DNA of 64,000 nucleotides. Origin: Entoloma clypeatum. Its lineage: Eukaryota; Basidiomycota; Agaricomycetes; Agaricales; Entolomataceae. Shown in pieces: positions 1-11,063 of the stretch. Below the pieces are notes generated by a model. It was not told where the DNA came from, searched no databases, and saw only the letters and a program-made list of their open reading frames with translations. Position 1 is the stretch's first letter. Each line of letters opens with the position of its first letter. A program made the position numbers and the translations under genes. The DNA lies in the NCBI GenBank assembly GCA_963565915.1, contig OY751494.1, forward strand, positions 1,364,001 through 1,428,000, written 5' to 3'.

Positions 1-4
1 GCCA

Positions 5-789
5 GACTTTGATACTTTGTTCTCTCTCGGTGCTCCCCAGCCATTTGTACAGTTATATGCACTTGCTCTCGGGCGCGGTGCCAGCGTGTTCATGACCGCA
101 GTTGCCATCATCGGCCTCGTCTTGGTGAGCTCTTGACCTTTTGATCTCTGCACTCAGCAATTAAGACATCCTTACTTTTCAGAGTACCAGTATTTGTATA
201 GTCGCCGCCTCGCGTCTGGTTTTCGCGGTCGCCCGTGATGGAGTGTTACCTCTATCTGATTGGATCGGCCAGGTCCATGCCAACGGTCAACCCAAGAACG
301 CTGTCACCGTGATGTATGTTTTCGGGGCTGCCATTCTTTGCACCATCATCCCCAGTCAAGTTGCATTCACTTCCTTGGTCTCTGCGGGTGCTGTCCCCAC
401 AATTGCTGCCTATGGGCTAATTGGTCTTCTACGCCTGACGATGACACGGGGCCATTTCAGGTCATCATATTTCTACCTTGGCAGGCTTAGTATCCCGTTC
501 TACATCATTGCTGTCTTGTTCAATGCTATTGTTTTCGCGGTGCGTCTGCTTCAATTGAATATTACCCCATATTCACCGCGTTCCAGGTGTTAATTTCGCC
601 ATTTGTATTCCCTGTTACCGCACAAAATTTCAATTTCGTAAGTCTGGCGTTTCCTATCAACGTTCCGGCGGTTCTGCCATATTCGGGGCCGTGACGATTC
701 TTGGCATTCTTACTTGGTGGTTTACCCCAGAAGACAAACGGCTCCGTAGTGAAATTCTTACCCAGGGGTTTAACAACAGGGGTTCATAG
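5..789 (+). CDS. Amino-acid permease (APC family), C-terminal part, possibly broken
   Basis: Multi-pass plasma-membrane transporter of the amino-acid/polyamine/organocation family, GABA-permease-like. The gene enters from the left edge, so the N-terminus is missing. Exons read 5-124, 183-539 and 587-about 637; introns 125-182 and 540-586 have GT..AG ends. The family signature ASRLVFAVARDGVLP follows the first intron, then several hydrophobic segments. A last exon encoding a hydrophobic stretch followed by WWFTPEDKRLR and a stop at 787-789 is clearly present. The third intron should begin at GTAAGT (638), but no AG acceptor lies before the last coding block (about 674), and reading straight through changes frame. 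Either this copy is damaged or an unusual splice is used. Family assignment is firm; functionality is not. Confidence 0.8.
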
Positions 790-1259
790 TAGGCTTTTCA
801 CCAAACTTCTCGATTTTCTGTGACGAGTTAGTTGCATGGCTGCTTCCTACCCTTTTTCTCATTAGATACCAGAGTTATCTCTGTTGGATTTAGATGGATT
901 TAGACTCGTTGGAGGACGAACAATAGATATGTGTGACGCCTTCAACAAGAAGCTGGATATCATCTCATGATCACGACCGCCTCCGGCTCGCGGCGTCTCT
1001 TGGTCTTCCCTTTCGTTGCTGTGGCTCCTCGGGGTCACTCACCTCTTCATCCGAGTCATGACAGGTTAATTATCAAAAAATCTTTGGCTGTTACGTTCAA
1101 AAGCTCGCCAAAGGAAATGGCACATTTAGCCGCGCCGATTAGAGCTTGGGGAGCGGTCTTTGCAACGGGTCGGATGCAGCTCTCCTCGGCCGAATACAGA
1201 GTAAAGAATGAAAGCCCGAGATTTTTGGCAAACATGATTGGGCATCTATTTACTAGCAT
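790..1259. other. Intergenic, no gene supported
   Basis: The space lies between the permease stop and the dihydroneopterin aldolase stop (convergent genes). A 104-codon + strand ORF at 967-1281 has no recognisable features and partly overlaps the neighbouring gene. I see only 3' flanks here. Confidence 0.5.
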
Positions 1260-2302
1260 TCACAAATCGCTCTCACACTGATCGTCGTCGCTCCTCGCCA
1301 GAGATCCACCAACCAAAAAGTCCCTCCTGCGGCGCGTCATCTCCACCCCCGACGCCTCCGCGAAGCTCAGGGCGCTCGGCTTCTCTGCGCGGACGGTAAC
1401 AGCATCGAGATGCGGGCCCGCAGCGAGGCAGGCCATGCGCACGGTTTCAAAGACGAATTTTTCGAGGGTCAGGTAGGTGGACGATGCGAGGGACTGCAAA
1501 ACGTAAATGTGTATGTAATGACTAATAAGTGATGATGTGGAACTTGCACCTGTGCGATCTTGTCGATCATCCCTGGGTAATCTGGCAGCGGCACAGGTAC
1601 CGGCAACGAGTCATCTGCACGCTGGAGATGGGATGGGTGCTCGTAGAACGTGAGATGCGTCCTGACGAGCTGCTTCGCCTCGCGCTCGGGCGGGTTGACG
1701 CCGATGAGGACGGGGAGTACGAGGTCCTGTACAGAGACCTTGCGTGCGCCGCGGTGGAGCTGCTGTTTCAGCTGCACTTGTTGCTGTTGCTGCTGCGGTA
1801 GTAGTTCCTCCGCCTTCTGCCGTTCTTCGGGCAGGGAGTGTTCCGGGTGTTTGAGGAGTGACCGCTCCCCTCGAAGACTTACGCTGACCTCGGACAGCGG
1901 GGTCCGTGAGGTTGTGACGTCGACGGAGAGCCCGCCGGTGGCGAGGAGAATGTATTTGGAGAGGGAGACGACGACGCGGGCTGCGAGGGCTGCGTCGCCG
2001 GCGAGGGTAAAGGCTTCTTGGGTTACGGCGTCGATGAGAGCGTCTATGCTGTTGAAGCCTGCGGGAGAGGGAGGCGCAACAGCGTTGGCAGCGTCGACGA
2101 GCGCGGCGATGGCTTTGGCGAGGTGGCCATAGTGCACGGAGTCGAGGACATCGTCTGATCGGCCGGCGGTGGTGAGGTAGGAAGGGACGAGGTGGAGGAA
2201 GACGGATATGGAGAGGGGTTGTGTGCGGCGTTTGCCCCAGTGGTCGGGGCCGATGGTGGTGGTGAGGTGGAGGTCGTTGATGAGGACGATGTCGGTCGCC
2301 AT
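1260..2302 (-). CDS. Dihydroneopterin aldolase-type protein, two FolB domains
   Basis: Folate-pathway enzyme of the dihydroneopterin aldolase/FolB (tunnelling-fold) family, which converts dihydroneopterin to 6-hydroxymethyl-dihydropterin. Two exons: 1550-2302 and 1260-1493, joined across a 56-bp intron in phase 0, giving about 328 residues. The first domain starts at MATDIVLINDLHL and contains the DSVHYGHLAKAI segment. A low-complexity Gln-rich linker (residues about 165-190) leads to a second copy beginning VSVQDLVLPVLIGVNPPERE and continuing after the intron with SSTYLTLEKFVFETVR and VRAEKPSALSFAEASGVEMTR. In most fungi this tandem is the N-terminus of the trifunctional FOL1 protein. Here a stop follows and no HPPK or DHPS sequence is seen downstream. 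The ACAD gene lies 74 bp upstream on the same strand. Whether both active sites work is not clear. Confidence 0.8.
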
Positions 2303-2376
2303 AGTAGTTGATCAAAGAGCTCTTTTAAATAAATGGTTTATCGTAGGGTGATCTAAAGTAATCTTATCTACATCGA

Positions 2377-3918
2377 TTATGAATACTCCTTCTGGATGAA
2401 CTTTGCGATCGTCTGCAGCTGAATATTCGACGTCCCCTCGTAGATCGCACCAATCTTTGAGTCTCGCCAGAACTTTTCGATGCCCGTCTCCCGTGTGAAC
2501 CCGACACCACCTGCCCATTCTATCGCTTGGCCGCTGACACGCTGTGCGACGACGCTCGCCCAATACTTGGCCATGGCTGCTTCCTTGACGAATGGCCGCC
2601 CTTCCTCTTTCCGCCGTGCGGCGTTGTAGGTCAGGAGACGGGCAGATTCGATGTCGATGGCTGCTTGTGCGAATTGGAAGGCCATGCCTTGGAACGAGCC
2701 GATAGGGACCCCGAATTGGTGGCGTTGGTAGGTATAGGGAACGGCTTTGGCAAAGGCTCCCTGGGCAAGTCCGAGCATTTGAGCAGCGATGCCGATGCGG
2801 CCTGGGGCGGGCGAGTTGGATTAGAAGGGGAAAAAAAGGAGATTTTGCATGGGCAAGGGCTTACCTTCGTTGAGGATTTCGATGGCAATCTTGTATCCCT
2901 GACCTACACCACCAATGACGTTCTCCTCTGGGACCTTGAGATTGTCAAAGTTAAGGGTGCATGTGGACGACGCCCTGATGCCGAGTTTCTGTTCCTTTTT
3001 GGCGATTTCGATGCCCATATCCCTTGTTGCGACAAAACATGTGATGCCTTTGTAGCCTTTGCTTAGGTCAACCTTTTGAGAAAGTTAGTTGGTGGCATAG
3101 AACACTGCCTGAGGCCAGACAAACGTACATTGGCAAAGATCAGGAAGATCTCTGCCTCATGCGAGTTTGTTATCCACATCTTGGAGCCGTTGATGACATA
3201 GTGATCGCCTTCCTTTGTTGCGCGTGTCTGGAGCGCAAAAGCATCGGAACCAGAGACAGGTTCAGAAAGACAGAAGGAGCCGAGCTTGGACTCTGAGAGC
3301 TGGGGCAACCACTTGTCCTGCTGCTCCGCGGTGCCATATTTGCGAAAGATGGTGTTGACAAGGGTGTTGTGGACATCGCACATGACAGAGACAGACGGGT
3401 CTATTTTGGCAAGTTCTTCGATAGCGATGATGGCAGAGGTGAAGGAGGAGCCAGAGCCGCCGTGGTCGATGCTCGTTTCTATGCCCATGAGCTGGAGAGG
3501 GAGTGTGGGTGTGGGGAAAGAAGAGGACCGTGGGGGGGGAAACTTACGCCTTGGTCGAAGAGGCCTTTGATGATGGAAGGGTCCATGCTTTCGTTCTCGT
3601 CCATCTCACGGACCTTGGGTTCGACGACATCTATCGCGAACCGTTGGACTGGGGTGGTACGGGTCTAGTGTGCAGGACAATAACAATAAAAGAGGGAAGA
3701 GGTACCTGCATCACGGAGCATCTGCTCTTCCTCTGTGAAATTGTCGAGCGAGTTGACTCCGGCATATTCAGAGCGTATGGATCGTGAAGAAGTGAATGTC
3801 CTGCGTTAGCCGGTGAGTACTCTCCTGAGCGCATCTAGTAGAAAGGAGACCTTGCAGGAACGAGTGCTCTTGGCCGAGAAATAGCACGGAGAGAAGCTCT
3901 AGCGATAGCAGCAGCCAT
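2377..3918 (-). CDS. Short/branched-chain acyl-CoA dehydrogenase, mitochondrial
   Basis: FAD-dependent acyl-CoA dehydrogenase of the ACADS/ACADSB type, acting in mitochondrial beta-oxidation and branched-chain amino-acid breakdown. It is spread over about six exons. The start at 3918 gives an Arg/Ala/Ser-rich N-terminus ([17 protein letters not shown]) typical of a mitochondrial targeting peptide. Next come the helical N-domain ([12 protein letters not shown], then [18 protein letters not shown]), [13 protein letters not shown], the FAD-binding stretch [15 protein letters not shown] and KMWITNS. The C-terminal domain ends with [18 protein letters not shown], where the Glu of YEGTSN is the catalytic base in this subfamily. 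The stop is at 2377. Length and motif order match the family. The gene is divergent from the BIG1-like gene, with 91 bp between start codons. Confidence 0.9.
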
Positions 3919-4009
3919 GGCGGTCATGACGATGAAAAACTCGACCAGACCGGTAATGCGGCTATCCCTGTCGCTAATCATGTGACCGACATTCCCCTCC
4001 CCCGCCGTC
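3919..4009. promoter_or_regulatory. Divergent promoter, ACAD / BIG1-like
   Basis: Only 91 bp separate the two start codons, so both 5' UTRs and both promoters must lie here or overlap the genes. No clear TATA box is visible. Confidence 0.5.
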
Positions 4010-5049
4010 ATGAGAGTCGTCCTCGCCGTCGCCGCTGCCCTCTGTCCCGTTGCCTACGCTTTCTTAGAGACGGTGCCACTCCTTGCATGGTCATCACATC
4101 AGTATGTCTCACATACCCTTCTATCATCAGACACTGACCATAGACCAGGTCCAGCTCACTCGATGCCCTCCCCCCCAACCCCGCACACACCTCCACTCTT
4201 CTCGAGCAGATACTCCTCAACGACAACGTCTGTGCCCTCGATGCAATAATCCTCGTTTCACAGAACGGAGTACGCATTCCGTTACCATTCTTCCTTTTTC
4301 AACTATAACAATCACCAGCTTCATGCATCGGACCTCCGCACCCTCCCTCGCTCCTCTGCTTTCGTCAAGTCCTTTTACGACGCCCCGTCACAGCGCCAGT
4401 TCGAGTACCTCACCATCCCCCCCGAGGCTGATTCTCTCCCAGTGGTGGCCGAGGCACTGGCGGAGCGCTGCGGTGCGAGGCTCGTCAGTTTCAGGCCGGG
4501 AGTCAACGAGGGATACTTTGAGTACGAGCACGCAAAGAAGAACGTCGTCAACGTCGAGCTGCCTTCCCTTGCAGGCCTTTCTGGAGCAGACAGGAAACGG
4601 AGGATGAGCCTATCCAGTGCGTTCTTTCCATTCATCATCATCATCGAATAATTGCTTATAAGTCTCATGCAGCATCCCAACTCGCAGACGAACTATCCTT
4701 CCTCGCCTCCACCTTCCCCAACCACCTCATCATCTACACTGCCCCCACCCCAGAAGACGAACACTCCCGCCGCCAATTACCATCCAATCCCAGCCCCTCC
4801 GTACGTCCCCTCTTCGACTTTGACGGCACATTTGTCTACGCACCCGAAACCACACCCGCACCTCCGAAGGGCGGCATCCTCAAGCGCTATCAACTTCTTA
4901 CCCCCGGCCTCATCACCGGCCTCCTTGTCACTTTGTTCATCCTCCTTCCCATCGTCTTCGTCGGGTTCAGCGCCCTGGCCAGCATACAGAGCCCCTTGAG
5001 AGGCGAGGCCCCCAAGACCTTCAAAGCCTCTGAAAAGAAGACGCAGTAA
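4010..5049 (+). CDS. BIG1/VOA1-family ER membrane protein
   Basis: Type I membrane protein of the BIG1 (beta-1,6-glucan synthesis)/VOA1 (V-ATPase V0 assembly) family. Four exons. Introns follow the Ser-Ser-His-Gln codons near 4102, the Gln-Asn-Gly codons near 4268, and SLS near 4617. The N-terminus MRVVLAVAAALCPVAYAF is a clear signal peptide. The luminal part includes TLLEQILLNDNVCALDAIILVSQ and FVKSFYDAPSQRQFEYLTIPP. The diagnostic C-terminal block has KGGILKRYQLLTPGLITGLL, a single transmembrane helix, then FSALASIQSPLR and a Lys-ending tail (KASEKKTQ), a possible ER-retention-like end. Which of the two family roles it plays cannot be told from sequence alone. It converges on MED13 with about 360 bp between stops. 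Confidence 0.8.
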
Positions 5050-5412
5050 AGAATCTGGTAACACCTACCACCGCAAACCTGTGTTCTCGAGGACATAATG
5101 CATATGCTTCCCATTTCTTTCAAGTCCCAGCATCTGAAATGAACTTAGCAGTGAGGGGTAGTGTACGTACAGCTTGAGATGCGATAAAGCGTACAACAAA
5201 AACGAAAAGAGTAGCAAACTATGCAGACAAAATATACAGTATCGACGATATAAGATAGCAAATCAATGCAGTTTATGAACAGATGGGGAAGATGCGTTCG
5301 AACAAGGAAAGTGAAGATGGATGTATGGGAAACTAGGAAAAAATCTCGAGAAGTAAAATTAGTCGTTTCAAACAAAATCATAATCAAAAAACAAAAAAGG
5401 AACGCCAGCTTC

Positions 5413-8400
5413 TCAAACATCCCCACCAGCCCCGTCTCCTCCACCCACGTGCTCCCAATCCACATCCAACGCATCCCGCATCGCCTCCACCGCCGCAAGA
5501 TGGAACGGCAGCAGCGGATTCCGGTCTCCCATCCGCCATTGCACACCCGCGAGCACAGACAGATCGTGAAAGTTGCGCGTGATCTCTGTGTGCAGTGCCA
5601 CCAGCTCTTCTTGCGAAACCGCAGGGGAGGAGCGGCGATGGTGATGATGGGCGACGTGCCAAAGGTGGATGTGGAGCATACTTATGGCGGTCGGCGAGGG
5701 TGAAGAGGCGGGGATGCAGATCAAGGTCGTCGTGGACGGTGGATGGAGGGCGAGCGGGTGTGGGAGAGAGGGGGAGGAGGTCGGTGTTCCGTCCAGAGTG
5801 TCTATTGATGTCGGGGACTCTGGTATATACGCCGGTCCAAAATCGGCAAGGCTAGGAGGAAGCGATTGCGGAAGATGCGAATACGGCGCAACTGCGCAAA
5901 TCGTCGTGGTGACGTCTGTAAATATGTTTTGAGGTTGGTTCTTGCTCATCGAGGACGAGCGTCCAGGTCGAGGTGTTTTCGTGGGTGACTTGACTGGTGG
6001 TGGCCGTGTTGAACAGATCGTCCACGATGCATCGGGTTCGACCGAAGAAAACGCGACTTGCATTTTCGGTATCCCAGGTCGATCGAGGAGCGCAGTCCCC
6101 AAAAAATTTGCCCAAGCTTGGGGATATAATTCAGACGAGGCACGAAAAAAGTGAAAGCAAGAGACACACCATTCAACTCGCTCTCATCCACACTGCCCAA
6201 CTTCGCAACAACAACTCTCCACTCCACATCCGCTTTTTTCGCAAACTCCATCACAAACTCCCATACCTTCTTCACCACAAACGTGTACACATCCTCTCTG
6301 TCCCCATCCCCAGCCCAACTGGCAGCCCCACCATCCCCACCACCCTCCCTCCCAGGCGTCCCCGTCCCCTGCGTCTGTGTCTGTACGAGCCACACCCCCA
6401 ACTCATGCGCCTCCCCACGCTGGTCCACACACGCCGCCAGCACCCATTTTCCACACGGACTCACTTGATACCCAACATGCAAGAACGTGTGCCTATCCAT
6501 CACTCCCAACGACGCATGCGCCGCGCGCACGAACGACACTTTCCCGTGCAGCGGTCTCGCCAGCGTCAGCAGCGGGTCCTGGAAGTACTTGCGCAAGGGC
6601 TCCCTCGCCTTCACCTTGCCTTTGACCTTGACCTTCTCTTGCACGCCGGAAGGGGAAAAGAACGAACGCGACGTGCTGCGGTCCACAGGCCTGAGGATGC
6701 GGTTGTACAGCGACGTGCAGAACGTGTCGAGGTCGGAGAAAAACGCCAAGGGGTTCCCAAGCGAGCCGTAGATCGCGTGTTCCGGGACAAGCTGAAAGTA
6801 TACCGGTGCGTCGGTGTGCGTTTTGAGGGCTTTTTTGATGGCAGAAAATACTTGGCGCAGGGTCGGGGATGCAAGAGACATTGCGGAGATGGGGGTGACG
6901 AGAAAAATGACGAGGTTTGGATTGAAGGTTGGGAGATTCGCCAGGAACGAGGCTAAAAGGGTATTGTCATTGGAATCATGTCAACTGATAGCCTGTGTCA
7001 GAAAAAACTTACATAGAGTTTTGCGGAACGATAAATCGAATCGCAAAGGCAAAAGTCCCCCCTTCCTGCAAATGGCGCTTTCCCCTGGAACCAGCATGCC
7101 AAAATGTTTGCTCTGCAGGAACGTCAGTCGAACATCCCTCTCAGTAAATCAAAGAACGAAACAAACCTGATAGGTCGCTGCAACCATCTCCAGCCAATTC
7201 CCCACCTGCTTATACCTCTGCTCCCCTTCATCCTCAAAAAGCACAAAGGTTGTTGCATTCTTCGCCCCACCCTTTGGGCCAAGCCCTAACTTTTCCCAAA
7301 ACCGGACAGCAGGAGGCAGGATCTGGATGACCGCATCGCCTTTGCCGACGGTGATCATTGGCGCCGCCAACATCTGCACACCCGCTGCAGGAGTGGTAAT
7401 AGGGGCTTTGGAAGCCTGTTTTACCGAATTTACAGTCTTTTGTGTCGGTGTCGATGGAGCACCGACGCCACCAACCGCAAAAAGTGTTCCTAGATCCAGA
7501 GGACCCTCTACACCCTGCACACCCGCAAGCAACTGCGACACAATCTTCACATCTGCCAGCCAAACCTCAGCAGGTGATGCCTTTTTCTTCCTCTTCGTCT
7601 TTATGCTCGTCGTACCACCGCCGACACTCCATGCCTCCGCCCACAACGGATTCTCCACCACCTCGCTCGCCACACAGGCTGCGGCAGCCTCCAGTGACCT
7701 GCTCTTCTCAGAATTGGCACCGAGCGCGGCGGCTGGCGAGACGGGCGTGGGTACGGAGGGAATGATGGGGAGGGCGGCACTGCTGCTGCCGCTGGTGCTT
7801 GACAGGAATACAGACGAGCCAGGTGGGCGGAGAGGCATGCTGAGAGGGAGAAGTTCGGCGTGCTGAAAGTGCGTGTGAAGGAGGGCAGGGCCGAGAGGGA
7901 GGTAGGAGGGCAGAGGAGTGGAGGGGCGGGAGGTGAGTGGGGCTGACGAGCTGGTGGTGGTGGTAGAGTGTATCGAGGCGGTGGACTCGGGGTCGGAGTC
8001 GGTGTCTGAGATGTCATCGTCGTCGTCGTGATAATCAGAAGAATTCTTCTGCTTCTTGTTTTTGGTATTTTTCTTTTCGTGTTGCTGCTTCGCCCACTCC
8101 TCATATTCGCGCACCCATGAGGGGGACATGGTCTTTTCCCTTCCACCCTGTTCCGTCATCTTGCGCTTGACACCAATCAATTTCTTGACGACACCGACGC
8201 GGGGGTCGGTAGCAGCCATATACCTCAATCTCCACCCATTGCGGCTGCCGTTGTTGTCGTCACTCTTCATATCCCGTATGCCCGTAAAACCATCCCTCTC
8301 CCTGCCGACCGACCGAGGAAGATACGACGGCCCCAATTTCAGCTTACCATAAAAGCTTGAGTCCAAGCTCAAACTTGACGGCACTGTCCGATCCTCTTCA

Positions 8401-10956
8401 TCCGGTGGACTGGGCAAAGAAAACTTCCCAACGGCATACTTTCCGTCCAGCTCACGATGGTACGCAGCGAACGGGATAGGATCAAATATCCTCGTGCCCG
8501 TGCCCGTCGCCAACCCGGTGGACCGCCGCACGACCGCCGGGTCCGACTCGAGGTGTACGGATACGTAAGGCGTCGCAGGTGCGGACTGGCTGAAGGGAGA
8601 TTGGCCTGGTGAGGGAGGGACGAGGTCCGGGAGTATGAGGGCAGGGTTTCCGGAGGAGGGAGGGGCGGGTAGATTGCTGGTAAATCGAGGGGGAAAGCTT
8701 TCGGGGAGCCAAGGTGATAAGACTGATGGAGTGAGAGGTGCCTGTTGGAGGAGTGGCAGAGGTGGCCCGGGCACAGAAAGGTGGACGCCACTTGAGAATA
8801 GAGGCGCGGATGAAGGCGCATGGGCGATATTAGCAGCTGAAGACAGTCCCAAGGGAAGGGAGGGACGTGGTGGTGGGGTTATGACGGAACTCGAACCAAC
8901 TCTTTGTCCGTATGGTGGTTGTATTTGTGAGTGGGATGTAACACCATGAAGAGGTTCAGGAGCAGCAGGCCGGTCAAAGAAATTGAAATCGTCATCCGTG
9001 AAGGCTGAATCGTCAAAGTCTATTCCAGTGCCGCGAAAGGCGCCTCCACCTCGGCTGCCCGAGTTCATGTCGAAACCCATGTCCATGTCCATCCCCATAC
9101 CCATGTCGAAATCCATGTCCATATCCATGTTTATGCCGAGATATGCTTGGGGCTCCATCGTCCAGCTGGGATTGCCAGTGCCAAAGGGATCGAGCGATGC
9201 AGTGTTTAAGGAAGAACTAGGGATAGCTGCTGATGTGGGGCCTGCAGGGGTTGCAGGGGAGGTGGGAGGTAGCACAGTTTCTGGAGCCACTGGAACAGGC
9301 ACGGACAAAACCGCAGCAGTAGGAGCGAGAGAAGGTGGTGGATGGGCAATGGTGGTATTGGTTTGCGGTGGGGATGGATAAAAATTCTGCGCTGGTATTG
9401 TCGAGTGGCTAGGCGCGGCACTCGGGAGCGGTGTTGCTGGCAAAGGAGCAGAGGTATCGGTGAGTATTGGAACAAGGGCAGGAGTGACAGGTGGTGCAGC
9501 GACTATTGAGCGGGAAAGTCTAGGCGAGGTTGATGTACCATTCTCGCGTTCTCGTTTGAGTCGCTCGCGCTCACGCTCACGTTCGCGGGCCACTGCATCA
9601 ACATAGCTACCTACATCGGCTGCCACAGCTCCAAGATCCTTGGCTTTAGAAAGCGTAAGTGTGCGAAATGCACGGAGGTAATCAGTTGTTGAGGGGCTAG
9701 GAAGAATAGGGCGGGCAGGAAGATATATAGGGGTGGGCGCTGATGCAGAAAGTGGGATATGGTCGAATGGGGTACTTGTGCGTGAGGTCGTAGGTGCTTG
9801 TGGAGAGGGCTGAAGAGGAGCTGGTAATTGAGGAATATGTTGAAGAGGTGAGCGGGAGGGAGCAGAGGGAGAGGGGGCAACAGAAAGACAAAGGGTTGTG
9901 GGATATATAACAACGATCCCTTTGTCTTCGCCTTGCTTATTCTCTACACCAATCCATGCGATAATAAATTGTGGAGACGAAGAAGGCTCGTTGAGCGGAG
10001 TAGGAGAGTCCCAGCCACAGACGCCCATGCCTTGAAAGGAGTCGCGGAACTGTTTAGCAATGGCGGAGGTAGGACCCGAGTAATGCGTGAGAAAGAAAGC
10101 AGGGGTTTCATGGGGAAGCAAGGTTATCGGTGTTCCAGAGGGAAGAGGCAAAGTATAAGCCAAGGGAAGGAAATGGGTCGGACGCAATTGGGGATGGACA
10201 ATCAAACTTGGTATCGAATTCCGGGATAGGTAGATCTGTAGTTGGCAATATAGCAGGGGCCTAGATATGCATGTCAGATGTCTGGCGTGATTTTTCGGTA
10301 AATAATTACTTTGAGAGAGTGCGATAGGCCCAGCTGTCGGCCCACTGGGTTGCGGAGGGTGTGGGACCGAGCAAGAAGCCACCTTTGAGGCGTTTGACCT
10401 GGCGGAGAGAGGGATGGCGGAGAGACGCCTCTGCAATGTCGTTCAAGAGACGGATGCGGACTGCTTCGAGAAAGTGGCTGTAGATGTGGCGAAGTGGCCT
10501 CCGAGGGAGAAGCGAAGCAGGTGTTGATGGGGGAGGAGTCCCCGGACAGTTGGGACATGGCTGAGAGAGCAACCCACAATTGGCAGAGCACGGGTACAAC
10601 CCATCGAGCGCAAAGGACGAGATATCCGTCGCCGTCGAGCGGTGAGCGATAGACGGACACGACAGTCCGTCGAAACGGAGGGACGCCAGTGTCGATGTGG
10701 CTGCTGCAATGCGGTCGTGCGCCGACAGAAGGAAGACGTAGAGGGCGGAGGGTGGGCCGATGTGCACACTCGTGAGCAGGGAATCAAGGACGACGGAAGC
10801 GGCGTGCCTGGCGAGGATGTGCCTGCGCGCAAGCTCGATGGCGTCAGAGGGCGTGACGGGGGAGTCCGGGAGGGGGGAAAAGGATGCGTAGACGACGGTG
10901 GGAGCGGTGGGGAGGGGGATGGCGGCAGCGAGGAGGACATCTGGGACGGTGGGCAT
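5413..10956 (-). CDS. MED13: Mediator complex subunit 13 (kinase-module subunit)
   Basis: Large subunit linking the CDK8 kinase module to core Mediator, acting in RNA polymerase II transcriptional control. At least five exons. The start at 10956 opens the MED13 N-terminal domain (YASFSPLPDSPV, IELARRHILARHAASVVLDSLL). Intron 10262-10311 joins TLSK to GPLLYCQLQIYLSRNSIPSL. A very long exon (to about 7168) carries a low-complexity, Pro/Ser/Thr-rich middle with a Met-Asp/Gly-Phe repeat near 9070-9130, then the conserved central part ending with FVLFEDEGEQRYKQVGNWLEMVAATYQ. Short exons then lead to the C-terminal Piwi-like domain (SLASPTLRQVFSAIKKAL, VPEHAIYGSLGNPLAFFSDLDTF, GKVSFVRAAHASLG, HVGYQVSPCGKWVLAACVD). 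The last exon ends at 5413 with VSQEELVALHTEITRNFHDLSVLAGVQWR. Identification is strong; exact borders near 6100 are less certain. Confidence 0.88.
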
Positions 10957-11063
10957 GGAGTCGTCGTCGTCGTTGGCGGTGCTAGTGCATGGTCGGCTTT
11001 TACCGATACTGCTGTCACGTTTCGTTGTTTTTCCGCCACCACCACCTCCTCAACCCCGCCACA
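10957..11063. promoter_or_regulatory. Divergent promoter, MED13 / DUF2433 gene
   Basis: 107 bp separate the start codons of MED13 (10956, minus) and the DUF2433 gene (11064, plus). An in-frame ATG further upstream of MED13 is followed by a stop after two codons, which supports the start chosen at 10956. Confidence 0.5.

Noticed and set aside
1611..2315. 234-codon Arg/Pro/His-rich ORF on the minus strand
   Set aside because: Out-of-frame shadow of the dihydroneopterin aldolase exon; composition reflects GC-rich codons.
5997..6956. 319-codon + strand ORF
   Set aside because: Antisense of the conserved MED13 C-terminal domain; no family features.
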